A program made the translations under genes and the position numbers. This document shows, in pieces, positions 45,584 through 56,315 of a stretch of 64,000 bases of DNA. Numbering within the stretch: position 1 is the stretch's first letter; every line of letters starts with the position of its first letter. The notes under the pieces were generated by a model. The model worked only from the letters and a program-made list of their open reading frames with translations, was not told the origin of the DNA and searched no databases. The DNA is taken from positions 248,001 to 312,000 of the forward strand of contig JBAIAA010000347.1 of NCBI GenBank assembly GCA_037893245.1, given 5' to 3'. Source of the DNA: Crossaster papposus. Lineage: Eukaryota > Echinodermata > Asteroidea > Velatida > Solasteridae.

Positions 45584-46815
45584 AAATATGACCAAATTGT
45601 GATGAGAAGCTCAGTTCAGATCCAGATCCCACTAGAATTCCAAGATGAACCCTGCAGAAGATGCCGCGAGAATCCTAGTCTTGGTTCCAAGACCTTCGTG
45701 TTGTTTATTTCGCGATCACTGACACAAACCACCGATGTTATAGAGGGCGCTATTTCACGACGAACCACCACCCGTGAACTGGACCCTGTTGAAGGTCTTG
45801 GACAAGTTGGCACATTGTGGGCGTGGTCAGACTATTGTAATATATGCAGTATTCATATCACCTGATAATGATGGACAGTTAAGCAAATACGTGCAGACCT
45901 GAGGGTTATTGTGTCGCGCAAAACATGTCCAGACTCGCCGCGATTGACCTGTGTACATTATACATCGACACAGCAAATTATGGCTGCCCCGGCGTTTATT
46001 TGTGACTGCGGGTGCAGAGGTATTTGTCTTTGGTGTTTAAATTTGTGATGAGTGAAACCACGAAATGATAATGTTTCCTTTGATTTCAGGGAAACGTAGC
46101 CAAAATGACGTACGTTCAATCTGTTCCTTTCTCTCATGGTTCGATACACTGGAATAAAAAAAAACCTTCCCTTCTCCGCGGCACCACATTACTAACTCCT
46201 GAAGCGATGCTGCAGCGGGACTCGACAATATCGGTACGGGTACAATGCGGCCAGGCCGCGCCGGTTGGCGGCTGCAGCTAGCTTGCACTAGTAGCACTGC
46301 CCCGGAAGATCGGCCACACAATGCTATAAGTCTGCACATTTCGCGCAATGCATACTATACGTGCATACAGTCGCCATCACATATACTGTACATGTACAAT
46401 GTACATTACATGTACAAAGTGTCTTGTGTATATGTACACATACCCAGTCATATCCTGTATTTGTGTATAATGAATAATTCATGATGAGGCTCAAACTCGG
46501 TCGCTGATTGGATCCCTCGGAAAAGCGAGGGAGAATCGTCGAAAACTAAGGTTAAAGTTAACAATTGATTGCCAACTAGTGCTAGACCCTTAGGGGAATC
46601 CAAAATCATGTACGTTTGTCAAACGTCGGCTCCAGTGCGAACATGGATCCAGCCGCATTTTGTAAACTACGCATGCGTGAGACCAGAACGCACACGAAGC
46701 CGGGATTTGAAAAAGAGACAGCGTTAACGAATCTGCGCGTGGAAATAACACAAGGGTCTAGGGCTAGACTACGAGAATCCAAGCCATTGCTGCCCTGAAC
46801 CACCACATTGACCTA
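45584..46815. other. Leader region of the Harbinger transposase
   Basis: No exon is recognised. The GC content is moderate and several short frames are open on both strands. A TGTACATG-rich microsatellite lies at 46380-46440. A transposase leader or 5' exon may lie here but cannot be shown. Confidence 0.35.
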
Positions 46816-47379
46816 ATGAACATATACATTGGAGTGCTGCGCCGCAATAGAAGAAGAAGAAGAAGGAGAAGACAGAGAAGAGTGGAGTGGGTTCGGCCAT
46901 GGATAGCCAGAAGACCAGACCTTGGGGTGTACGATCGGCTGATGGTAGAGTTGAGAGCTGAGGATCCGACTTCCTTCAATAATTTTCTCCGTATGCCTCC
47001 TGAAATGTTTGATGAGCTCCTTGAAAGGCTGACTCCGAGACTGGAGAAGCACCACATCAGTAGGCAAACACTATCACCAGGCTTGAAGTTGGCCCTTACC
47101 CTCCGCCACTTTACCTCTGGCCACACCTACTCTGCCATGAAGTTCGCCTGGCGTGTGCCTCTAAACACAATATCCCTTGTCGTCCGTGAGGTGTGCCAAG
47201 CCATACAAGATGAGTACCTTGATGAGATGCTAAGATGCCCAACTCCTGTCCCTTCTCCTCCCACCTGGCAGTTTTCATCTGGGTATTCTTATAATTGGAC
47301 TTGCGATGGTTCCACAAAAAACTCCTCGCCTTCGACCCACTCAAGCAGCTTCGTCTCATCAGTAGCCTTCACCTGGTAG
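46816..47379 (+). pseudogene. PIF/Harbinger transposase, N-terminal part only
   Basis: Harbinger transposases (HARBI1-like) are DDE enzymes acting with an accessory Myb/MADF-type protein. ATG 46816 opens a frame with an arginine-rich start (46840-46880), then the typical N-terminal helices: FLRMPPEMFDELLERLTPRL, ISRQTLSPGLKLALTLRHF, TSGHTYSAMKFAWRVP and VVREVCQAIQDEYL. The match stops near 47262 (MLRCPTP). The remaining frame to the stop is antisense to the neighbouring gene and unrelated. The whole DDE catalytic domain is missing, so the element is non-autonomous. Confidence 0.8.
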
Positions 47380-47697
47380 CTGATTTTAGCCTTCCTCTTC
47401 TTGCTCTGGGACTGTGAAGCAGCTCGCTCAGCCTCATCCTCAACCTCCAACTCAGCTTCAGCCTGCACCTCCTCTTCTCTTGCTGGAGAACTGCTGCTGC
47501 TGCTAGTCCCCCCGTGAATGGCAGGACCATCATGGCCAACAGCACCCCTACCACGACCACGAGCAGCAATAACACGACCTCTACCACGAGCAGCAGCACC
47601 ACGACCAGCACGACGACCACCACGAGGAGGGAGGACATCGTGGACATCAGCTGTTATTAAATCTGCAGCTTCAGGGGCAGGATATTCACAACGACCA

Positions 47698-48567
47698 CAC
47701 TCTAAAAACATCGGGGTTAATATATCCTGGTTACCAGAATATTGACTCTATACTGGTCAACCTTCGCGATCGGGCACCAATATCTGGTGAAAATTTCCTG
47801 GTGAACCATATCTTAACATTATACTGGTTATCACCAAACATATCAACATGATATCCAACGGACCAATCAGAACTCACGAAAGTTGTGTTCACAAAAGTCA
47901 TGTTAAGTTGTGGCGTTTTGTCTAAAAATGCACTTTCTTGACCGAAATATGTAATTATTCTGACGAATCAATGAAAACATTTTAATTTTTGCAAAACAAA
48001 GGTACAAAAAAATGTAGCCTATACGAAATCTCTTTTTTGTATTTTAACACGAATTATTCGTGGTCAAACCGTGACTTCTTCGTTGCGGGAATAAGCGTAA
48101 TATAAATTTAAACCGCGACACGTTATTGATATGTAGTAGTCGTAAGTTGTAGTCATAGTTAGGCTTATCGTTTAGCATTCAGGCTTATCGTATAGTATTT
48201 GTACATTCTGGTCAATCATTCTACCAGGGATTCCCGGTCACTCCAACCAGGAAAACTGGTGAAAACACTTGACCACGATTTCCTGGTTAAAACGACATGG
48301 AGCCCTGGTCATTTTGACCTTTTCCTGGTTGGTTGTCTGGTTGAATTATCCTGGTAAATATGACCAGGAATATGTGAAATTAACATATTCCTGGTCAATC
48401 ATTCTACCAGGAATTCCTGGTCACTCCAACCAGGAAAACTGGTGAAATAACTTAACCAGGATTTCCTGGTTACAATGACCATGAATGCGTCGGAGGACCC
48501 GTGACCGCACTCCTGGTCAAATATTGATACTATCCTGGTCAAATTTGACCAGGATGTTTTTAGAGTG
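47698..48567. mobile_element. CACT-ended element 3 (CCTGGTCA arrays, promoter-like core)
   Basis: The ends are CACTCTAAAAACATC and GATGTTTTTAGAGTG with CA duplicated on each side (47696-47697, 48568-48569). The flanks hold many copies of CCTGGT, CCAGGAA and TGACCAGGAT words in both orientations. The core 47862-48209 is nearly identical to that of element 2, while the end sequence TTTTTAGAGTG is shared with element 1. It sits within the accessory gene of the Harbinger transposon. Confidence 0.85.
47863..48106 (+). promoter_or_regulatory. Promoter-like core of element 3
   Basis: CCAAT at 47863-47867, ATATGTAATTATTCTGACGA in the middle, ACCGTGACTTCTTCGTTGC upstream of the box and TATAAA at 48101-48106. 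The whole stretch aligns closely with 35112-35351. Confidence 0.5.
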
Positions 48568-48625
48568 CACCAGCGCCACGACCACCGGGACCACGACTAG
48601 CAGCACCACGGTCTCGTTTGCCCAT

Positions 48626-49129
48626 CTTTAATCTGGAGAATGATTTAGTAGTGTTCTCGTAGTGTTCTCGTCGATATCCGGAACTGTAATGATTTTAATT
48701 TTGAACGGAGACGCTTATTTATACACTCGCTAGCCACCCGTTTCCGACAGTTGCCGGTCGGTATGCGTTCGGTATTGGTAAGGTGTTGGTAAGGTTTTGG
48801 TAACTTATGTGCGGTGCGCAACAGTTTATAGAACGGTATTGATTCGTGTGTTCGGTCTTAGAACGGTCTTAGAACGGTAATGGTTAGGTTTAGCAACGGT
48901 GAATTCGTCAACAGTACTGTCTTGGCTCGGACAAAATTGCTAGATTCTGGATCAAATTGACCATTTTATGCTGTATACGGTACTGGTACGGAAACAGAAC
49001 GGTACTGGGGCGGTATGAGAAAGTTGATGAATTGCATTTTATGTCCGTTCTCCACCGTACTAGAAAAATATTAATTTTTCAATAAGGTTCACGAACGTTC
49101 TTGCGATTCGGTTTCTTGTGACAGGGCCT
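48626..49129. repeat. Right subterminal region of the Harbinger element
   Basis: Dense in CGGTATTGG, GGTAAGG, AACGGTCTTAG and GGTACTGG words, in keeping with the CGGTA-type words next to the left end and at 38051-38292. It would also hold the promoter of the minus-strand accessory gene. It ends in the terminal repeat at 49106-49129. Confidence 0.6.
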
Positions 49130-49132
49130 TTA

Positions 49133-49760
49133 GGCGCTATGTGCATATCGAATTTAATTGGGTGCATGAAATAACTCTAGTAAAGTTTAAGATGTTATGT
49201 TTTGTTTGTAAACTTATTATAAAGTGCCAAACATTAGGTTTATTTGAAATGTCATGTGTAACTTTTTAGATTATTACAGTACCACGGTCCGCTTTTTTGT
49301 GGGGGGGGGGGATTTCTTTTTAACTATTAAGAGCATTTCGTCCCATTTTTATAAGATATTGACTGTTCACCTTTTTTTCTGTAGATACACAATGGCTGAA
49401 GATATGTTCAAAGATCTACCAAAGTGTGAAGTTAACAGACATATCAAAAAGTAAAATGTGACACCAGGTCCGTACTGACTTCGGTAAATGTTGCCATACA
49501 AAATATATAGTTTCTATATTGGACCACAATGGACCATGGAGGAAACAGCGGCATAACTACATGGGATTAAATTTGTAGGGAGAACTAACGTTCACCAATA
49601 TTTTAGGGGGAGGGGAATCATAAAAGTAGACAAACGAGTTAAAGCAAATAAAACTAGCAACCGTCAGAAAGAGAAGGCTCGTCAGCGTTTTTAATTTTTT
49701 TTACGCAAATTGAATCCATTTGGGGTTCGTCAGTGTATTTTAGTCAATTTTTACCGGGCT
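49133..49760. other. No gene seen
   Basis: AT-rich with a G-run at 49302-49311. No splice-bounded frame or repeat end identified. Confidence 0.35.
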
Positions 49761-49769
49761 ATCATTGAG

Positions 49770-50190
49770 AGCATAATTGTTTCATCAGTCAGAAGTTAAA
49801 CGCTGTTGGTCGAACAGCAGAGAAGATCATTGGCACTACCTTACCAACACTGGAATCTATTTACAATGACAGAATGTGCAAACGGGTCAAGGAGGACAAG
49901 TTCCATCCAGCAACTGATTATTTCACATTCCTGTCGACGTCTTAGGACTTTTTATGGTAGTAAGCGTTTTACAAAGAGTTTTTATCCTTCTGCAGTTCGT
50001 GTATACAATGGGACTTAATCTTTTTTTTATTTTATTGAGGTTTGTATTGTGTGTCTAGTATATGTGTATTGTGTAATTTGTATTTATTATATAAATATAT
50101 ATTTAAGCTCGAGGAATAAGCAATTTTCCGATGTCAATAGTTGTTAACTTGTTGCATTGGTTCAATAAAGTCTTATCTTATCTTATCTTA
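49770..50190 (+). mobile_element. 5'-truncated LINE with TCTTA tail
   Basis: Two frames together give the C-terminal end of a non-LTR reverse transcriptase. The first has RTAEKIIGTTLPTLESIYN and FHPATDYFTFL; the second, after a frameshift near 49938, has RRLRTFYGSKRFTKSFYPSA then VRVYN before a stop at 50016-50018. This pattern is typical of L2/CR1-like LINEs. The 3' end is AATAAAG followed by (TCTTA)n at 50169-50190. The catalytic core is missing and the frame is broken, so the copy is dead. Confidence 0.8.
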
Positions 50191-50329
50191 TTTGATGATC
50201 TACTTCATAAATCATTACTCAGTTCTTTTAGACGAAGTTCCTACCCAGCAACCCGCATACAGAAGCGAGTAGCCTCGTCGTGTATTACAAAATTTAAAGA
50301 GTTTACTACAAGCTAAAATTAAAGAGTTG

Positions 50330-52018
50330 ACACATGAGTGCGAACGCAGGACATGACATCAACAATTACTCATGACGAATCATTGGTCCCACGTCAACAG
50401 TTTCGACTAACTAATTAATGCTCTGCGACAAGAAGCAAATGACAAGAAGCTGATGACAACATAATTTATTTCCACAACAGAGCTCTCTGGATTTCTTTAT
50501 TAATAAATAAAACTGTGTGAATAATCGTAAAAAAGCACGTAGGGATGACATTCTCCAACTGTGTTCAGTGATTCAAAGCCTTTTTTATTTTAAAAAATAG
50601 CGCAGTAAATATATAAATAATAACTAGTGTATGCCGCACATCAACGTTATTATCAGATCCAAGGATTCTTGTTTCTATTTAATTATTTAAAATTGAGGAA
50701 AAATTTAGAAGCTGATAACTCCAATTTGTAAAAAATGAATCAAAACACTGATATTAAAGGTCACTTTTGTATCACCGTGGAATGATCAAAGTCACCACCC
50801 GAGTGTCGACGTCGTGGTACGCGAATAATACGGTAGTAACGATGTAGAAAATTGGTCGACAGAGGGCGCTAGTCATATACGGCGAAAAAAGCTCCGGAAT
50901 GCTGAAATTTGCATCAGTTTGAAAGAAACATGTGCAGACGCTAGTTTTTAAGCAGGTTTTGATGGTAAATGAACGCTTTTGAATTTGTTTGTATTGGTAT
51001 ATTTCCTATACGAGAAAATCGGTCATGTCTGGGTCATGTACGGTGTTAAACCAATGTGCTTATATTCACTGCCGTATACCACTACGCTACTTGCTATCAT
51101 GGTACATGTACTAGTACCCCTTTTGCATGAAATTGCACAAGTTACCTTATATGGGATTGGCTTGGATGACGATGGGAGTTTATGTTGCGTGTGTTTTTAA
51201 ACAGACCAGATTCAATGCTGTACCGATAAACACAGGGATCCAAAGTTGGTCATTCACGACTCTATTACTACAAAAGAGGGCAGCACCCGAAGGTTACAAA
51301 ATCATGCCGTCCCGCATCAAATCAAGAGTCACGCGACGTCAAAACACCCGCCAATAGGACGTCAACAATAATAATTTGACGTCATGGCGCAGGAAACGTT
51401 TTGAAAATGTGATGGGCGACGTCAGGCATATTGACACTGTGTTAAAAGGCACAAAACAATCAATATTATATCTTCTTTGGATCTTTGAGTTGGAGAATGA
51501 AGCCAATTCTAGTCAAGATCATGTAAATAAGACGGCGGCATTGGATTCATCATTATCAATTGAAATACGGTATTTAAAATATTTTAGATATGTATCAAAT
51601 TTCTATGAATCTGATCATAGCATTCTGTAACCATGCTACTCATAACCATTATGTTGTTCTCACCTCTGACAAAATTGCAAGTCTGGGCAAATGGTTCGGT
51701 CACCAGCTTCCTAAACGTAATCATAATTTTGGAAGGCTGCAATCCATTTCTTGGCACCTTTCTCATCATGAACTGGCAATCGAATCTCAGCCTGGAAACC
51801 GTTTTCATTCGGTTCGAAACTGCAAATGTGGTAGTCGTATTCGCTTGGTAATATTTTCTGCAAAACAGGATTTGAGATACGAATATTGTACAAAGACTTA
51901 TGAATGAGGCCCACACTGACACTACACTTTAGATACACTAGGCCTATATGTACAGCACAGGCCCAGTCTGTGCCTTGCCTATAGGCCTAGTCGCTGTCAG
52001 GGTGGTTTGTCGCTGTCG
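50330..52018. other. No gene seen
   Basis: AT-rich intergenic sequence. A few frames of 60-110 codons are open on both strands near 51100-51930, but none shows a domain, codon bias or paired splice signals. Confidence 0.35.
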
Positions 52019-52338
52019 TTTTGGCCTATTGAGCATTCATTATACCCAATCAATTTTTTAAAAGTTTGGATTTTTGTAAATCAAATTTTTTGACAGAATT
52101 TGACATGTCAGGTCTGACAAAAGTCCAGGAATGTTTTTACTTCCATTAACAAAATTCTGGTCGGCCATGTTTTTGTTCATTGAAAAAGCATTGGAAAAAA
52201 CATGGCCGCTCAAAACCCACGAATTTTTAATGGAACTTATAGAAATAGATTTTTGTCAGACGTACCTGACAAGTCAAAATCTGTTTTGGTAAAAAAAATC
52301 GGTTGAGTAATGAATGCTCAACGGAGGCCCAAAAATGG
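52019..52338. mobile_element. Foldback MITE with TGAGCATTCATTA ends
   Basis: The left arm TTTTGGCCTATTGAGCATTC is matched by the complement of GAATGCTCAACGGAGGCCCAAAA on the right. Further inside, DNA around TTTGTCAGA/TCTGACAAAA and CCATGTTTTT/AAAAACATGG also pairs, so the whole 320 bp folds back on itself. No target duplication could be read with confidence. Confidence 0.7.
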
Positions 52339-53035
52339 CACAGTCCTACTGCATGTCACAAAGCGATCGATGGCACACATCACAACAGGATAAACTGATA
52401 AAAGACGCTGTCAGCCTCCTGACATGCCTGAAGCGAATCCTATACCTAATGCACACAATACACGCCACCAACACAATAGCCTGTGATGACCAACTGACAT
52501 GGATGGGTACACGCAAAAAAACCAGTGATCTAAGTGGCCAATTGTGATTACTGGAACATCATGAATATACGAATGCATAATCGGTAACAAGTGTAATATA
52601 TCTGCTACTTACAAAAAGGTCAGGATAGTTTTTAATAGGTATTCCTGTACGTATTTCTTGATCAAATTGATTGAATCGACATAACATCATTGGGCGCAGA
52701 CATGTTGAATTACCAAGTTGATGACGTATAAGTTTTTGACCAATCAAGAACAAGCATTGTCTCGTAATGGCAATCCTGTTTAGGAAGAAAATAAATCGCT
52801 ACCGGCGGACCAGCGCGTCTATCCTACCGCATGGGCTGTTCCGTTGTTCATGTTATACCCCTTCTGGATTACTACAACGTAAACCCTTATTTATTAATGT
52901 TCTAAATAATGTTGACGGTAAATCGTACAAATTAAAAGAATGAATTATCCCATTTAATAAATCCACATTATTTGTCAGTGTCTGTTTTATCTACGAGGTG
53001 TCCCCATACCGTAAGTGGGGAAGCATACTCTCTAA
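52339..53035. other. No gene seen
   Basis: Short open frames only, with no repeat family or domain recognised. Confidence 0.35.
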
Positions 53036-53570
53036 ATGCAAAAGAGTGAAAACGCCACTCTCTCGCCCGAGTGTTAACGGTTTAACTCTTTTGTGAGTGG
53101 GATTCACTCTGATTCGAGTGAAGAAATGCTACAAAGTCGTCTAAGGGTAATCACTCTTTATCGAGTGAGCCACTATACCACTCACTTTTTTGAGTGATTC
53201 CGATTACCACTCTTTTTAGAGAGAGCGCCCTATAATAGGCCTATTCGCGGTATATGTGCGGCGAATGCAGCAAGCATTTTACATGCTCGAATTTTACAAA
53301 CAGCCGTTATTCCAACTTGCATTGAACTTTCTATTAAATTTGCATTCAACAATTCGAAATAAATATTGTTTGTTTTCGACCCACACTGCAAAAACTGTGG
53401 TGTTAAACATTTAACACCAATGTTTTTTTAATCTTTTTAAATGAAAAAATGGTGTTAAAATGGAGTAAAATGATTCTTGAAGTATTAGCTTCAAATCAAG
53501 TACTGGTGTTACGTACCTTTGGTGTTAAATTTGACACAGTGCGCATGCGTGTGTGAAATAAAGCCCTCTG

Positions 53571-53817
53571 ATTGGTCGATAAGAAATTATGGGATATCGC
53601 TGTTTTAACAATAGTCGATGTTAAATTGTTGTATTTAGTCCAAAAAATCATGTTTTTCCCATAATATGTAATTATTTAAACGATTCCATGATTGAATTTT
53701 GATTTTTGTGCAAACATAGTTAAAAATTCGCGTTATATTTTATTCGATTTAAATTTTGACATTATTCATTAAAAAAATAGCTGTGACTTCGTCGCGGACA
53801 AAAAAGCGCAGTATAAA
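53571..53817 (+). promoter_or_regulatory. Promoter-like core of element 4
   Basis: The CCAAT motif is inverted here (ATTGG, 53571-53575). ATATGTAATTATTTAAACGA follows, then GCTGTGACTTCGTCGCGG, and TATAAA at 53812-53817. It aligns with 22866-23100. Confidence 0.45.
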
Positions 53818-54126
53818 ACTAACTAACGGCAATGGCTATGTTTGTACAGTGTAGTACGTATTCAGTAGGTAATATATAATAGGAATAGGTTATTATTGTA
53901 TGGGTGTGTAATAAGTTAGTTCTTGGTATTATTTCATTACGTAATTTGTCCATGCAGTTAATATGTACAAAATTATAGTGTTAAAACAGTAGTATATCTT
54001 TTCTCTAGAATGACGAGCAAATGACGTGATATCCAAGTGAAATGTTGCTATCAGTGTGTACACCAACATTGGTGTTCAAATAATTTGATTCCCAAACTGG
54101 TGTTATCGAACACCCAAATCCTTGCC

Positions 54127-55376
54127 CATGGGCGGATCCAGGATTTTTTTAAAGGGGGGGTCCATCCAAGGTCTTGGGCAGGATTTTGTGAATTGGGTGT
54201 GTAACAAAAAAATGTGGGTGTGTAACAATTTGAGTACATGTAACTGGGAAGCATGTACGCGAAGCGCACATCACGAGCGCGTAGCGCGAAGTCCCTGCGG
54301 CCGGGGTTCAGGGCCCTCTTAAGGGCCCTGAATTTTGTTGGTTTATTAGGTGCTCTCTGGCGCAATCTGAGGCCAATTTCTACCTATTTTTTGTTAATGT
54401 TGTGGCAATATGAAGCCTGATTTTTATACCATTTTTTTTAAAAATCTAATATTTACCATTTTTAGCTGGAATGATAACTTGAAATAAATTTTGACCAGAG
54501 GAGTATATTATGGATACCGGTATTGGAAGTTTGGATTTAAAAACAGCGCACACTGACTCACACTACGTGTAAAATGAGGTAACGGTTAATTTGTCATAAA
54601 CCTTAGGCATACTTAACGTAGGCAGGATTTGGCTGGGAGCGACCGGCAGTGACTCCATTTAAAATAATAAACAAATTACAAGCCCTAATAGTTATTAAGT
54701 AAGTTTAATTTAAAGTTGTATGTTAAAATAAAATGTTACAAGTTGTGTTTAATCTTTAAAAAAACTACACGCCAAACGCCCGCTTGTGCTAGCGGGGTTT
54801 ATTCCGACCGTCTCTACAAACGGTGGAAAAAGCGGCGTGTTTGTTCCAATTTAGTGTTTAGTAATTTACATAAATTTAGCTTAAATTTAGGTCACGTGAC
54901 AAATATATAAACACTGTGGTTAGCGCCTATTGCACTCGTTCTGCTGGGGCTACTCAACCGTCACTTCAAACGGTGAAATTCCAGTGTTTTTATTGGCAAG
55001 TCTGCCAAGTAAATGGGCCCAGTGGTGAGCCAAGCATGGCATTTGGGGCAAGCCTGCCCCGTTCAAGCTTATGAAAGCGTTAAAAAAATTAAAATATGTA
55101 GGCTAATTGCCTAAAATGCAATAAGAAGGAATAAACAAACTAGCGGCTCGAAAAACTAAGCCAAAAAAGTCAAATCATAGTCTATATGGTTGTTATTTTG
55201 TGTGTGTGGTTTGAGAATAATACACGTATGTCTGTGTGTACATGTATGTACGTTGCTTGTTGGGTGAAATACATTTTTTTTTTTTTTTCGTTTTTTTTTT
55301 TTTTTTTTTTTTTTACACTCAAGAAAAAAGGGGGGGGTCCGGACCCCTTGGACCCCCCCCCCTGTATCCGCCCATG
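54127..55376. mobile_element. Innermost element with CATGGGCGGATCCAGG ends
   Basis: The 16-bp inverted ends (one mismatch) are flanked by TTGCC on both sides (54122-54126, 55377-55381). Just inside are G- and C-runs (54157-54163, 55330-55362) and a T-run at 55272-55314. A GCGAAGCGCACATCACGAGCGC stretch follows the left end. The end type resembles that of the Penelope-bearing insertion at 3271-6226. No gene is recognised in the 1.25 kb. Confidence 0.8.
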
Positions 55377-55679
55377 TTGCCCAAAATAAATACCAGGAAA
55401 TAATCAAATTTTACACCATTTGCGTACAATTTAACACCACAGTTTTTGCAGTGTATTCACTCTTAAAAGAGTGATTTTTATAGCACTCTTCAGTGTCACT
55501 CTGTTCACTCTTTTTAGAGTGTTTTTTTTCCACTCTTTTTGGAGTGAATTACAGCATGTTAGAGTCACTCTTTTTTTCCACTCGAAAAAAGAGTTGTCCC
55601 CCATAATTTATGGCTCTTTGGCCGAGTGACACTTTCACTCTTTTCGAGTGGTTTTTCACTCTTTTACATTTAGAGAGTA

Positions 55680-56142
55680 GAGGGATTATTACAGAAAGCT
55701 TTTAGCCTGTATTAGAGGACTCCATAACTTCACGTATAAAATAGTAGACGTAGTTCCAGTCGCGAAACCCAACTCCCCACAATAACATCACGTGGAATAT
55801 GTGTTTGACATTTTTAGTGTTATAGAATCATCAAGAGGCCTTGAAAAAAAGACCTGAAATATTAAAACCACTTTACTCGCATTATGTCACAGGGCCCTTC
55901 CATTTTGCCAGTTGATTAGACTCCGCGCGCTCATGCAACAAAACATGGCGTCGGCGCAGCTTCCATTGTGTTTTCTTTCTAAATGTGGCATTTTCAAGAT
56001 CTGCACAGTTTATTGACTATAATATATCACATTTTCAGGCGATGATAGAGATGTTGAAGTTCAAGAAGCATATTTCGAGGCCGTCATGAATTAACGTTTA
56101 ACACGGGCGGCGATCCTGGAGTAGGGAACATGTCCCTCCCCC
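55680..56142. other. No gene seen
   Basis: Intergenic sequence. A short GC-rich patch at 55920-55980 (ATGGCGTCGGCGCAGC) could be exon-like but no splice pair or domain supports it. Confidence 0.3.
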
Positions 56143-56315
56143 TGCCGAAAGGCAGTATTCAGAGATCGAATTCGTCTACTAAATTTAAAACTTGTGTTAT
56201 ATAAATTAGTCTAATATGTGCCAGAGTCAAGCACATATAAGACTAATTCACTTAGCAGAAGTTTGAAATTGATTGAAATAAGACGAGTTTGGTCTCTGAA
56301 TACTGCCTTTCGCGG
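56143..56315. mobile_element. Foldback MITE of about 170 bp
   Basis: The left arm GCCGAAAGGCAGTATTCAGA pairs with TCTGAATACTGCCTTTCGCG on the right, and pairing goes on inward (GAATTCGTCT, AATTAGTCT...AGACTAATT). Nearly the whole unit is one hairpin. No gene. Confidence 0.8.

Larger units (their letters stand above)
47289..48625 (-). pseudogene. Harbinger accessory (Myb/MADF-like) gene, split and truncated
   Basis: Reading on the minus strand, an ATG at 48625-48623 starts MGKRDRGAASRGPGGRGAG. The frame then meets the 870-bp element at 47698-48567 and resumes in phase behind it (GRCEYPAPEAADLI...). The protein is rich in Arg-Gly, then has Ser- and Glu-rich stretches and a basic KKRKAKI, and ends with ATDETKLLEWVEGEEFF before a TAA at 47291-47289. 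The last part looks like the first helix of a MADF/trihelix domain, and the rest is missing. Removing the insertion and one CA target copy keeps the frame. It converges with the transposase, and both lose their 3' parts at the same place (47262-47291). Confidence 0.65.
32755..49129. mobile_element. PIF/Harbinger transposon, enlarged by nested insertions
   Basis: The left end AGGCCCTGTCACAAGAAACC (GAAT follows) is matched by the complement at the right end, 24 bases exact. TTA flanks both ends (32752-32754, 49130-49132), fitting the TWA target of PIF/Harbinger. Inner flanks are rich in words around CGGTA, CGTTACTGATA and GGTACGG. A Harbinger transposase fragment and a convergent accessory gene lie near the right end. 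Nested inside are the CACT-ended elements at 34775 and 47698, the Gypsy element at 38295-45332 and SINE-like units. Whether the ends come from one insertion or from two neighbouring family members cannot be settled by reading alone. Confidence 0.6.
53394..55453. mobile_element. CACT-ended element 4 (GGTGTTAAA arrays, promoter-like core), nested
   Basis: The ends are CACTGCAAAAACTGTGGTG and the exact complement. The flanks carry GGTGTTAAA and TTTAACACC words. The core (about 53565-53950) is closest to that of element 1. It is itself interrupted at 54127-55376. The flanking dinucleotides differ (CA left, TA right), so the target duplication is not certain. CACTGCAAAAA is a frequent start in animal CACTA-like elements. 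Confidence 0.8.
53038..55677. mobile_element. Outer element of a three-level nest (CACTCTTTTT arrays)
   Basis: The ends CTCTCTAAATGCAAAAGAGTG and the complement of CACTCTTTTACATTTAGAGAG are flanked by TA (53036-53037, 55678-55679). The inner flanks (53050-53225, 55455-55675) are arrays of CACTCTTTTT, GAGTGA and AGAGTGA in both orientations. The middle is interrupted by the element at 53394-55453. The remaining interior (53226-53393) has no promoter-like core and no gene. Confidence 0.8.

Noticed and set aside
51584..51938. Open frames on both strands near 51.7 kb
   Set aside because: No recognised domain, and no splice sites or codon bias. Called intergenic.
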